This document shows positions 15,442 through 23,064 of a stretch of 35,910 bases of DNA, piece by piece. The stretch is from a virus: IMG/VR virus record IMGVR_UViG_3300042309_000307, positions 1 through 35,910 of that record; one strand, 5' to 3'. A program made the translations under genes and the position numbers. The notes beneath the pieces are model-generated. The model made no database searches and was not told where the DNA came from. It saw nothing but the letters and a program-made list of their open reading frames with translations. Every line of letters starts with the position of its first letter. Positions within the stretch are counted from its first letter, which is position 1.

Positions 15442-17498
15442 CAGCTTGGCCTCGCGATGTTGGTCGAGGCGCGCGGGTTCATGTAGAGCTCGCGCTCCTT
15501 CAGCGCCATCTCAGCGGCGAGCTCGGCCTCGCGCAGCTTGATCTCCGCCGCGAGCTTCGCCTGCGCCATCTTGATGTCGTTCGCCGCCTTCGCCTGGTCG
15601 GCCTGCACCTTGGCCTGCACCTTCGCCATCTCAAGCTCGGCCGGCGACGGCGGCTTCTCGCCCTGCTGCTGCGCCATCGCCTGCATGTCGATCTGCGACG
15701 CGAAGAACTGGCCGCTGTCCTTGAAGCCGGCAAGCTGCACCAGCTGCTTGAGCGTGTTGAGGTACTGATTGGGCGACACGACCGGGTTCTGCAGGCCGAG
15801 CTGCTGCAGCAGCTGCTCCTGCTTGCCCAGAACCATCATCAGCGCCTGCATGCGCTCCTGCACCTGGCCGGTGCCCAGCCCGACATTCACGCTCACGTCG
15901 TACTCGGTCTTCCAGTTCCGCGGGTCCATCGGCACGAACTTGCCGCGCAGGCGGATGATCTTCGGCCGGTTCTCGTACTTGGTCGCCAGATGCAGCAGCC
16001 CCTTGAACAGCGCGCGCATACCGGTCTCGGCGAACACGCGCGCGATCATCTCGATCTTGCCCTGCGACGCCGACATCTGCGCCTGCACCGCGATCGCGGT
16101 GGTCGACTGCAGCTTGTCCGCGTCGAGGCCCATCGACGCCCGGTTGATGCCGGTGCGCTGCTCGCGCACGGCGTCGAGGTACTCGAGCATGCCGAACGCC
16201 TGCTGCCCGATCTGCGGCACCGACAGCGGCGACACCATGCCAGGCGCCGCCGACCTGACGATCCCCCCGGGGCGGTTGGTCAGCAAGTCGTCGAGGTTCA
16301 CCTGGCCGTCGACCACGACCACGCGCGAGTTGTTCGAGAGGTAGAGGTTGTCGAGCAGCTGGCGCAGCACCGTCGACTTGATCAGCTGCAGATCCATCAC
16401 GAGCTCGGCCAGCGAGCGGCCGACCAGCTTGTGCGGCATCAGGATCGGCGACACCACCGCGAAGGGGATGTGGTCGAACGGATCGTTCGCCGCGACCTCC
16501 ATGTCCTCGCCGAAGCACACGATGCGCCGCAGCTCGGCGATGCCGTCGCCGTCGTAGTCCACGCGCACGTAGCACTCGGTCACGAGCACGGTGCGCTGCG
16601 AGTCATCCGCCGGATCGTTCTTCGCGAGATCCGAGAAGCGTCGGCTGCGCTCGGCGTCGGTCTCGAGGTCGGACGTCGCGCCGGCCTTGCTCTCGACCAG
16701 GTCGCGGTCGTAGCCCATCGCGATGAGGTCCGACGCCGTCATCTCGACGCGATGCGCGACAAAGCGCGCGTCCTCGAGCGAGCGCGCACGCTTGTTGGCG
16801 AAGAACTCTTCCGGCGGCACGTTGTCGACCTTGATGCAGCCGTACTTGCGACGGCGGCGCACCGTCACCTCGTGCGACACGATCTGCGGCGACACCATCA
16901 CGCCGCTCATCGGATCGACGACCGCGGCCTGCAGCACCTTCTGCTCATGCTCGACGACCTCGACCGCCTGGTCGCTCACCAGCAGCGCGAACTCGGGATC
17001 GCTCAGGCCCTCGTATTCCTCGGTCGACGTCTCGACCTTCTCGTCCCACCAGAACTTGACCACACCCATCTTGTTGAGCAGCGCGTCCTTGAACCAGTTG
17101 TGCAGGATCGTGAAGCCGGCGTTCTCGTTGTTCAGAACCCAGTTGACGTACTCGCTCGCCTGCTCGGCCGCCTCGACATCCTCCGGCCCACGCGGCATGA
17201 ACCGCACCGCCTCGTCGGTCGACGCGAAGATCCGCATGAGCGACGGCATGACGTACTCGATAGTGTCGGCGACCTCGGTCGACACCACCGACGAGCGACC
17301 TTCCTGCTCGTTGCCGAACTTGGCGCCGAGGTAGTAGTCGCCAGCCTTCTGGCGCTCGTTGCCAAGCTGGTTGGTGTGGTAGTCGCGCGCGTCGTCGAAC
17401 TCTGCGCGCAGGACGGACTGCAGCTCGCCGTCGTCCATGAGCTCGGGAGCGGCCGTCTCGCCGGCCCCAGCCTCGCTGTACTCGGGTGGCAGGTTCAT
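15441..17498 (-). CDS. Portal protein (podovirus, P22/SU10-like)
   Basis: This 685-aa protein, full length for a podoviral portal, contains EFDDARDYHTNQLGNERQKAGDYYLG near the N-terminus, GRSSVVSTEVADTIEYVMPSLMRIF (68-92), and a central core with VDNVPPEEFFANKRARSLEDARFVAHR and DPFDHIPFAVVSPILMPHKLVGRSLAELVMD. The helical stretch LLDNLYLSNNSRVVVVDGQVN and the segment YLDAVREQRTGINRASMGLDADKLQSTTAIAV are strongly conserved in this family. The C-terminal about 90 residues are a charged coiled coil (VQADQAKAANDIKMAQAKLAAEIKL) expected to form the barrel. It forms the dodecameric DNA entry channel. Confidence 0.93.
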   Translation of the reverse strand: MNLPPEYSEAGAGETAAPELMDDGELQSVLRAEFDDARDYHTNQLGNERQKAGDYYLGAKFGNEQEGRSSVVSTEVADTIEYVMPSLMRIFASTDEAVRFMPRGPEDVEAAEQASEYVNWVLNNENAGFTILHNWFKDALLNKMGVVKFWWDEKVETSTEEYEGLSDPEFALLVSDQAVEVVEHEQKVLQAAVVDPMSGVMVSPQIVSHEVTVRRRRKYGCIKVDNVPPEEFFANKRARSLEDARFVAHRVEMTASDLIAMGYDRDLVESKAGATSDLETDAERSRRFSDLAKNDPADDSQRTVLVTECYVRVDYDGDGIAELRRIVCFGEDMEVAANDPFDHIPFAVVSPILMPHKLVGRSLAELVMDLQLIKSTVLRQLLDNLYLSNNSRVVVVDGQVNLDDLLTNRPGGIVRSAAPGMVSPLSVPQIGQQAFGMLEYLDAVREQRTGINRASMGLDADKLQSTTAIAVQAQMSASQGKIEMIARVFAETGMRALFKGLLHLATKYENRPKIIRLRGKFVPMDPRNWKTEYDVSVNVGLGTGQVQERMQALMMVLGKQEQLLQQLGLQNPVVSPNQYLNTLKQLVQLAGFKDSGQFFASQIDMQAMAQQQGEKPPSPAELEMAKVQAKVQADQAKAANDIKMAQAKLAAEIKLREAELAAEMALKERELYMNPRASTNIARPS

Positions 17499-17535
17499 GC
17501 TATCCGTGTCCGTTCAATCGGATGGGAGGCGCCGC

Positions 17536-17733
17536 GTGGGCGACGTCGTTTCGATTAGCGTTCACACCGCGCGCAAGATGGGCGACCCCTCGTACACCGA
17601 GGAAGAAGCGGCCGTTCAGCGCGGCATCGCCGCATGGAAGCGCCAGAACTGGAAGATGGTCGAGGCGCGGAACGAAGCTATTCGGACTGCGCGCCGAGCC
17701 CGACGGCAACAGGCGCAGAACTCAGAAGGCTGA
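17536..17733 (+). CDS. Small plus-strand protein inside the late operon, unknown function
   Basis: This 65-aa ORF lies on the strand opposite to all surrounding late genes. The proposed GTG start (17536) is preceded by GGATGGGAGG, a strong Shine-Dalgarno with 6-nt spacing; an internal ATG at 17578 is an alternative. The product is basic and helical (EEEAAVQRGIAAWKRQNWK, then EARNEAIRTARRARRQQAQ) with two tryptophans, and the codons favour G/C at position three. It fills the 179-nt gap between the portal start (17498) and the stop of the 521-aa gene (17678) and overlaps that gene tail to tail by 56 nt. A nucleic-acid-binding role would fit the charge, but nothing identifies it. Confidence 0.55.
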   Translation: MGDVVSISVHTARKMGDPSYTEEEAAVQRGIAAWKRQNWKMVEARNEAIRTARRARRQQAQNSEG

Positions 17734-19243
17734 TCGCTCCGGCGCGCAGCAACCGCACTACCTCGGCGGGGCTGGTTCCAAGCTGCGCCGCTTTCGCGTT
17801 GATCAAGTCGGACATGTGCGCCGGGTAGCCATAGCTCTCGGCCGGTATCGATCCGGCACGATATGGGACACCGTACAGGTCGCCGGTCGTCCGCGCGCGC
17901 TCGCGAGCGCCAGTCCAGCTCATCGAAGAGAAGCGGCCAGGCGTGTCACCCTGCGAACGTGCAATGTCTGAAATGGCCCCTTCGATCAGCCCATAGTTGC
18001 TGGCGTTTCCGATCACACCCTCTTGCGGTGCGACGTAGACGCCTCGCGCGGGATCTTCTGCAGTGCGGATGTGCCAGCGATCGACCACGACGGCATTCGG
18101 GTCGCCCATCAGCGCCGCGCCCTCGCGGTTCACCTTCTCGCGCGACAGCGCGTCGAGGTCGCCGCGGCTCGTGCGCTCGAGGTTCAGCCGGCGCGATTGC
18201 TCCAGCGGCATCTGCTTGCCAGGCGCAAGCGACAGAAGCCCCTCTGGAGCGCGCCAGTCCGGCTGCACAATCGGCTCTCCGACCAGCTGTCGGCGCATGT
18301 ATTCCGAGGCCTGCTGCATGTTGACACGCGGCGGCGTGTTGGGCGCCGTGGAGGCCGTGTAGCCAGAGATGTAGGGCAGGTTCTGCGTGCCGTAGACATC
18401 CTCCACGATGGTGCCACGCATCGGCCACCATTCCGGCGTCTGGCCCATGCGCCGCATGTAGTCGTAGCCCTGCTCGGCCAACTCAGTCTGCCTGCGCGCG
18501 AACTCTGGACCGCGCACGAAGTCCTCCAGGCGGCCGACTGGAAATGTCGCTCCAGCGCCGACGTTGTAGCCCGCGAGCTGTCCGGTTCTCTCTCCGAACT
18601 TGGTCGCCGCTCTGATGTCAGCCGGATCGAAACGCTGAGAGACGTCGAGATAGGTCTTGCCAGTTTCTGGGTCGCGCCAAGTGCCGAAGAAGTGATCCGG
18701 TCGATTGAGAACCCTCCTGTTAGCCAGAGCATGCTGCTCGATCGCGGCTCGCGTCAGTGGGCCTTCGACGACCATGTTGCGCGGGTCGTCGTTGGCATAC
18801 TTGCCCATCATCAACCCAGAGCTCGGCGTCTCGCCGCTCTGCAGGTTGACGCTATAGCCGCCATCCTTCCTGGTGGCGTTTTGTATTCTGCCCGGCGTGG
18901 TGCTCTTGAAGAGGCCGAGCAACTCGCTCGCCGCGCGCCGCGGCCCCGCCGCCGCCTCATTCGGATCAAGCGCCATCAGACCGGCGCCGACCGCCATCCT
19001 GCGCACGGGCGTCGCCAGAAGCCCTCCGACGCCGCCAGCAGCGGCACCCGCCGCCATCAAGCCGAGGTCGGTCATGTCCTGCGGGACCAGCATGCCGCCG
19101 ACGAACTTGCCGGCCTGCAGGGCGTCCTGCGCGATGTTCATCATGCCCGTGCGCGTGTCGGTCATCGGCGTCGGATAGACGCCATAGCGCAGGTAGAAGT
19201 CGTCGCGCAGGTTGCCGGTCGGCGAGACGTACGGCTGCACCAT
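17678..19243 (-). CDS. Large virion-operon protein with a DUF7178-like C-terminal region
   Basis: This 521-aa protein begins MVQPYVSPTGNLRDDFYLRYG. A Gly/Ala hydrophobic segment lies at about 55-85. The middle carries NMVVEGPLTRAAIEQHAL, HFFGTWRDPETGKTYLDVSQRF, a phage polyvalent-protein-like pattern. The C-terminal region has VNREGAALMGDPNAVVVDRWHIR, NYGLIEGAISDIARSQGDTP and MSWTGARERART, resembling the DRW...(N)Y...A...G.TP...W pattern of DUF7178-type phage proteins as I remember them. It lies between the DUF6321 gene and the portal. A virion or injected cargo role is plausible but unproven. The frame is open a further 56 codons upstream, but these overlap the DUF6321 gene and are arginine-rich shadow. 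Confidence 0.72.
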   Translation of the reverse strand: MVQPYVSPTGNLRDDFYLRYGVYPTPMTDTRTGMMNIAQDALQAGKFVGGMLVPQDMTDLGLMAAGAAAGGVGGLLATPVRRMAVGAGLMALDPNEAAAGPRRAASELLGLFKSTTPGRIQNATRKDGGYSVNLQSGETPSSGLMMGKYANDDPRNMVVEGPLTRAAIEQHALANRRVLNRPDHFFGTWRDPETGKTYLDVSQRFDPADIRAATKFGERTGQLAGYNVGAGATFPVGRLEDFVRGPEFARRQTELAEQGYDYMRRMGQTPEWWPMRGTIVEDVYGTQNLPYISGYTASTAPNTPPRVNMQQASEYMRRQLVGEPIVQPDWRAPEGLLSLAPGKQMPLEQSRRLNLERTSRGDLDALSREKVNREGAALMGDPNAVVVDRWHIRTAEDPARGVYVAPQEGVIGNASNYGLIEGAISDIARSQGDTPGRFSSMSWTGARERARTTGDLYGVPYRAGSIPAESYGYPAHMSDLINAKAAQLGTSPAEVVRLLRAGAISLLSSAPVAVGLGAQSE

Positions 19244-19244
19244 G

Positions 19245-19544
19245 CTACTTGCCCTTCGCGTTCCGCGCCGAGATCGCCCGCGCCTTCGCGCGAGCATCGG
19301 CCTTCGACGAGGCGCCCCAGGCCTGCAGCGACAGCAGCAGGCGGGTCGGGCGGCCCTGACCATCGCGCTCCGGCCCGGGCATCGCGCCCATGCGCGCCAG
19401 GAACGACGCACGCCTCGGGTTGTCGCCAGCCTTCACCGGCGGCCGGAGGGTGCCGCCGGTCTCGGCCTTGTAGCTGGCGCGGCCCTTCGCGTTGAGCCCG
19501 CCCTTCGCGTTCTGGCCCGCCTTGCGCGTCCATGCTGCAGACAT
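19245..19544 (-). CDS. DUF6321 phage protein
   Basis: This 99-aa, highly basic protein carries a strongly conserved pattern: AWTRKAGQNAKGGLNAKGRAS, then YKAETGGTLRPPVKAGDNPRR, SFLARMGAMPGPERD, GRPTRLLLSLQAWGASSK and DARAKARAISAR. This matches the DUF6321 family found next to terminase genes in many phages. I chose the ATG at 19544, 5-7 nt after GAGGGG; a TTG at 19559 is an alternative that would overlap the terminase stop. The function is unknown; the charge suggests DNA or head association. Confidence 0.85.
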   Translation of the reverse strand: MSAAWTRKAGQNAKGGLNAKGRASYKAETGGTLRPPVKAGDNPRRASFLARMGAMPGPERDGQGRPTRLLLSLQAWGASSKADARAKARAISARNAKGK

Positions 19545-19551
19545 CAGCCCC

Positions 19552-20985
19552 TCACACAATCCACGCGCCCGGCGCGTACTCGAGCTTCTTCTTCCACGTC
19601 CACGCGCCGCTCGAGCCCGTCGACAACGCGGCGCCGGGCGCCGCGAAGGTCAGGCAGACAGCGTCCGCGCGGTCCGGCGACTTGCCGCCGCGTTTCTTCA
19701 TTTCGTCCTTCGAGTCGACCTTCAGCTTGCCGGTCGACAGGATCTTGAACCGCGGCGTGCAGAGCTCGGCCGCCAGCTCGTCGTCCTTCGGCAGCGCGCA
19801 CGAGCGCGCCTCGAGCCACTCGCGCACCCGAAACCAGAGCTCGTCGCGCAGGCGCAGGTAGCGCTCGCCGACAGCCGGCGCCTCCGAGACATTCACGCCA
19901 CGCACCGGCAGCCCGAGCTCGCGCAGGCGGTCGAGCACGCCACTGCCCAGGCCGATCGAGTCGACGTAGATCGCCGCCGGCCGGGTCTTGAACGTGCAGA
20001 CCTGGTACTCGTTGTAGACGCGCCCCGCGGTCTCCATCAGATCCGCGCCCTGCCACGTCCGGACCTCGAGCAGCTTCTCGCCCTGGCGCTTCGCCAGCGC
20101 CGATCGGTCGTCGCCATACCTCGCCACGTCGAGGCCCCAGATGATCGGGGCGGTCGGCGACGGCTCGATGTCCCGGTCCATCGCAGAGGCGATCAGATGC
20201 GCCGGCACGACGCTGTCGTCGTCGGCCAGCGGGAACTCGCCCTCGACGCGCACCCGGTAGACGTTGGAGCCGGCGCCGTAGCGTTGGGCCATCTCCGCGA
20301 GGAAGTTCGCCGAGACCTGCGTGCTGTCAGCGCAGCCGACCCGCATGGTCTTCCAGCTGGCCGACATGCGGTGGAAGGCGTCGTAGAAGTACCCGCTGGT
20401 GCGCGTCGGGTTGCCCGTCATCACGGTCTTGGCGCCGGCGGTCGACATCGCGCCCTGCCCGACCTCGAAGACCAGGTCGTCGACGCCGGAGGCCTCGTCT
20501 ATGACGAACAGCATGTTGGTGCTGTGGAAGCCTTGCAGCGCCTCGGGCTGCTCGCGGCGGGCCGTGCGGGCCACCGCGAAGCTGTCGGGGACGCCGACCA
20601 CCTCGACCTTGTCGCTCTTCACCTCCAGCAGCCGCCGCAGCACCTCCGGCATCCGGCGGTGCCACTTGCCGATCTCGCTCCACAGGACGTCAGAGAGCTG
20701 ATGCGCCGTGTTCGCCGTCGCCGCGATCTTCGCGGGGTGGCGCGTCATCAAGAACCAGAGCACCAGCCACGCCAAGTAGGTGGTCTTGCCGACGCCGTGG
20801 CCGGAGCGGATCGCCACCTTGTCGTGGTCGCGCACCGCCTCGAGCGCCTCGGCCTGCCACGCCTCGGGCGTGGCGCCGAGCGCGGTCTTCACGAACAGGA
20901 CCGGGTCGTCCGCCCAGGCGGCGATGAGCTGCTTGAACTCCTCGGCCGACGGGGTCGCCTGCTTCGCGATTTTCGCGGGGGGCAT
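19552..20985 (-). CDS. terL: Terminase large subunit
   Basis: This 477-aa protein has an ATPase with Walker A RSGHGVGKTT (60-69), Walker B MLFVIDE (158-164) and a coupling motif TGNPTRTSG (190-198). The nuclease domain has acidic residues in GLDVARYGDD (D286), IYVDSIG (D342) and SPDRADA (D438/D441). It packages DNA into the prohead through the portal. The ATG at 20985 follows GGAG by 5 nt; the open frame upstream (to 21132) is proline/arginine-rich and excluded. Unusually, 436 nt separate it from the small subunit gene. Confidence 0.93.
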   Translation of the reverse strand: MPPAKIAKQATPSAEEFKQLIAAWADDPVLFVKTALGATPEAWQAEALEAVRDHDKVAIRSGHGVGKTTYLAWLVLWFLMTRHPAKIAATANTAHQLSDVLWSEIGKWHRRMPEVLRRLLEVKSDKVEVVGVPDSFAVARTARREQPEALQGFHSTNMLFVIDEASGVDDLVFEVGQGAMSTAGAKTVMTGNPTRTSGYFYDAFHRMSASWKTMRVGCADSTQVSANFLAEMAQRYGAGSNVYRVRVEGEFPLADDDSVVPAHLIASAMDRDIEPSPTAPIIWGLDVARYGDDRSALAKRQGEKLLEVRTWQGADLMETAGRVYNEYQVCTFKTRPAAIYVDSIGLGSGVLDRLRELGLPVRGVNVSEAPAVGERYLRLRDELWFRVREWLEARSCALPKDDELAAELCTPRFKILSTGKLKVDSKDEMKKRGGKSPDRADAVCLTFAAPGAALSTGSSGAWTWKKKLEYAPGAWIV

Positions 20986-21421
20986 GGGACTCCGGTCGGG
21001 GTTGATGGCCCCCGGTGGGGGGGGTGTACTGGGTGGGCCGCCGCAGCCGCCGCCCCCGCCACGGCCGGGAGGCCGGGGGGGGCTGGCCGGGTGCGGCCCG
21101 CGACCGGCCGGCGCTCGCCGACCGGAGCGCAATCGCGCCAGGATGACTCAGGAACGACGAAAGACCGTCGACCGCAGGCTGAATACAGCCGGCGCCCTGC
21201 AGCGCTCCTGCGCCATCCTGGCGCGTCGCCGAGCCGGTGCTCGTCGCCATCTCAGCGATCGGCGCCGAGCTCGAGGCCGCGGGCAGCATGGCGAAGGGGG
21301 CGCCAGCCACGCCGCGGTGCGATGTTCAGTAGGCCGAAGCGTGGCCCTTGTAAGTCTCTGATCTTACTGCGTTGGTGCATCGCACCATCGCATAATGTTG
21401 GTTATCGAAAATGCGAAACCC
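20986..21421. other. 436-nt gap between terminase genes: G-rich tracts and palindrome, candidate packaging/regulatory region
   Basis: No convincing gene is seen on either strand. Near terL the plus strand carries clustered G runs (21014-21037 and 21067-21082) compatible with G-quadruplex folding. Next to the small-subunit stop there is a 25-bp near-palindrome at 21368-21392 (TGCGTTGGTGC, 3-nt centre, GCACCATCGCA; one mismatch). Further TGCGA/TCGCA copies lie close by and the surrounding sequence becomes AT-richer. In other phages pac or cos sites lie near terS, so this is the best place to look for one here. A promoter for terL could also lie here, but I see no strong -35/-10 pair. Confidence 0.4.
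21368..21392. repeat. 25-bp near-perfect palindrome upstream of terL
   Basis: Arms of 11 bp (TGCGTTGGTGC and GCACCATCGCA) pair with one mismatch around a 3-nt centre. No T run follows on either strand, so it reads as a protein-binding site more than a terminator. Confidence 0.5.
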
Positions 21422-21826
21422 TTATTCGACGGGCTTTTCTGCGTGTTTTGCGTCCTCCGGATCGTGGTAAACAACCTCGGCGTGTTGTTGCACAGCACCA
21501 TCTTCGGGCGTCACGTCGACGATCGGAGGCCCGAGCTCGTCGCCCGCACGCCGGCGGCGTTCCTCGTTCACCGCCGCCAGGATGGCCGCGAACCCGGCCA
21601 GCAGCTGGCCGTCGCCCTCGATCACCTGCCGCGCCACCGCCTTGCCGTCTAGCCGGTCGCCGATCTCGCGCGCAGCGGCCATGTCGCCGGCCATCGCCGC
21701 CTCGACCACGACGTCGGCCAGCCGCTCGAGCCGCTTCGGGCTGCCTTCGCCCTTCATCCGCCGGTTGACCGCCCGCATCAGCGCGTGGCGCCACGGCGTC
21801 TCCGGCTTCATGCCGTAGCCGGGCAT
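21422..21826 (-). CDS. terS: Terminase small subunit-like protein
   Basis: This 134-aa protein has MKPETPWRHALMRAVNRRMKGEG (a basic, helical DNA-binding-type start), then RLERLADVVVEAAMAGDMAAAREIGDRLDGKAVAR. The LADVVVEAA..GDMAAAREIGDRLDGK pattern is common to small terminase-like proteins of phages. The acidic C-terminus (EDGAVQQHAEVVYHDPEDA) is suited to interact with the large subunit. AGGA lies 7 nt before the ATG at 21826. It would recognise the packaging site. The call rests on pattern plus position before terL. Confidence 0.75.
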   Translation of the reverse strand: MPGYGMKPETPWRHALMRAVNRRMKGEGSPKRLERLADVVVEAAMAGDMAAAREIGDRLDGKAVARQVIEGDGQLLAGFAAILAAVNEERRRRAGDELGPPIVDVTPEDGAVQQHAEVVYHDPEDAKHAEKPVE

Positions 21827-21871
21827 TCTTCGGTCCTAATTGGCTGCAGCGGTTGATGGTTCTGGCGATAC

Positions 21872-21893
21872 ACTATAACGCAACATTGTTGCG
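21872..21893 (-). promoter_or_regulatory. Candidate late promoter: palindromic operator plus TATAGT -10
   Basis: On the minus strand a perfect palindrome, CGCAACA-A-TGTTGCG (21893-21879), stands immediately upstream of TATAGT (21877-21872), with no good -35 hexamer. A palindrome occupying the -35 position with a good -10 is typical of an activator-dependent promoter. It lies 46 nt upstream of the terS start and just after the DUF6456 gene, so it could start the late operon. The assignment is inference. Confidence 0.4.
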
Positions 21894-21923
21894 CAGTTCG
21901 CCAGCGTGACGAAACTATATTGC

Positions 21924-22517
21924 TCATCGCCGCAGCCTGTCAAGCCCCAGATCATCTGCCGCCGCCTCCAGCGCCACCTTCAGCGCGCCCATGCCATGCT
22001 CGCGCGGCCACTGCATCTTCGCTGACCAGCTAACAACGCTCTCCCGATCACACACCACCGCCACGATCACCGCCGCCCCGATCTGCCCGCCGCACCTCGC
22101 CAGCACCCGCCGGAGCTCCATCCGCGCATGCGCCTGGCGCTCGCTGGCCGCCATCCCGACGTTGCCGAGCGCCGTCGCCTGCGTCGAGGCGTTCCAGTTC
22201 GCCGTCACCCGCGGCTCGAGCCCCGCGGCATGCCAGAGCGCCGCGATCTTCTCCGCCGCCTGCCACTGCCGCTGCGAGATCCATCCCTTCCTGACGTACC
22301 GGTCCACCGGCCGCTGCGTCACGACCCGCTGGCCGTAGGTGCGCTGCGTCCTGACCCGCCCTGCGTCGATCGAGAACAGCAGCCGCTCGCCCATCTCGAT
22401 GTCGTCGTGCTGGGCGCGCTCGGCCGGCGCCCGCATCATGTCGCCGAGCTCGATGACCTCGGCCTTCCGCTTCCGCTCGACCACGACACCCTCCATCCGA
22501 TCCCGTCGCCGTTTCAT
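21924..22517 (-). CDS. DUF6456 protein, possible late-gene regulator
   Basis: This 197-aa basic protein has an N-terminal MKRRRDRMEGVVVERKRKAE, a central DAGRVRTQRTYGQRVVTQRPVDRYVRKGWISQRQWQAAEKI, and the DUF6456 signature: LWHAAGLEPRVTANW, ASERQAHARMELRRVLAR, VIVAVVCD and ALKVALEAAADDLGL. Some DUF6456 proteins are associated with alphaproteobacterial DNA-binding regulators and phages. Here it is the last gene before the candidate late promoter, the place of antiterminators/late activators in lambdoid phages. That makes late-gene control an attractive, unproven role. The start overlaps the upstream stop as ATGA. Confidence 0.75.
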   Translation of the reverse strand: MKRRRDRMEGVVVERKRKAEVIELGDMMRAPAERAQHDDIEMGERLLFSIDAGRVRTQRTYGQRVVTQRPVDRYVRKGWISQRQWQAAEKIAALWHAAGLEPRVTANWNASTQATALGNVGMAASERQAHARMELRRVLARCGGQIGAAVIVAVVCDRESVVSWSAKMQWPREHGMGALKVALEAAADDLGLDRLRR

Positions 22518-23062
22518 CCCGCACCCGCCAGGTCAGGCGGCAGCTCGTCGCCCCGCTCCCAGTCGATGTCCGGCGCCGGCGACCTCATGGCGACCACCTC
22601 AGCCCCGGGGAACGCCTGCTTGACCGCCGAAATGGCCGCCCTGCCGGCCAGCGCCACGCGCACGAGCTCCTCGACCGTCCACACCTCGAGGTCGCGGCGG
22701 TCGCGAGCGACCACGCCGGCCTCGGCCGAGGTCCGGCAGACCGCCACCGCCCTGCCATCGTGCAGGACTTCCCAGACGTCCGGCCGGAGCGCCTCGTGGC
22801 CTGCGGCCCGGGCCGCCTGCTCGAGCACCCCGATCGCCCGCCTGACCGCCGCCCCCTGGGTCCGGATCGCCGCCAGGTCATAGGCCTCGCAGGCCCGGCA
22901 CCACGCCAGCCACTGCCTGTCCCACCTCGCCCTGAGGTCGTCCTCGACCAGCAGCCGGAGCCGGCCGACGCCCCAGGTCCGCTCGGACGCCGCCACCACC
23001 TCGTCGACGCCGTCGAGGATGGCTTTGGCTGTGGAGTAGTCGGAGGTCTTCATCGCCGCCAT
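22514..23062 (-). CDS. Helical phage protein of unknown function
   Basis: This 182-aa protein begins MAAMKTSDYSTAKAILDGVDEVV. It is helical and rich in Arg/Ala/Trp (LRARWDRQWLAWCRACEAYDLAAIR, RAIGVLEQAARAAGHE), with a C-terminal strand-rich part (VLHDGRAVAVCRTSAEAGVVAR, DLEVWTVEELVRVAL). I recognise no named family. The first ATG (23062) adjoins the large hairpin of the repeat cluster at 23065-23175; the second ATG (23053) is an alternative. Neither has a strong Shine-Dalgarno, so the hairpin may affect translation. It lies between the replication protein and the DUF6456 gene. Confidence 0.68.
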   Translation of the reverse strand: MAAMKTSDYSTAKAILDGVDEVVAASERTWGVGRLRLLVEDDLRARWDRQWLAWCRACEAYDLAAIRTQGAAVRRAIGVLEQAARAAGHEALRPDVWEVLHDGRAVAVCRTSAEAGVVARDRRDLEVWTVEELVRVALAGRAAISAVKQAFPGAEVVAMRSPAPDIDWERGDELPPDLAGAG

Positions 23063-23064
23063 CC

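Noticed and set aside
15435-17558. 707-aa plus-strand open frame opposite portal
   Set aside because: The His/Arg/Leu/Val-rich composition is the mirror of portal codons; portal is certain.
20986-21310. Possible gene in the terminase gap, on either strand
   Set aside because: The minus frame from 21310 reads into terminase in the wrong frame and the plus frame from about 21143 is arginine-rich; neither has a good ribosome site or recognisable sequence.
21341-21367. Short stem GTAAG/CTTAC as a terminator after terS
   Set aside because: Only 5 bp of stem and no T run on the minus strand.
18023-21768. Two long plus-strand frames (490 and 758 aa) opposite the 521-aa protein and terminase
   Set aside because: They are antisense shadows of well-supported genes with biased arginine-rich composition.
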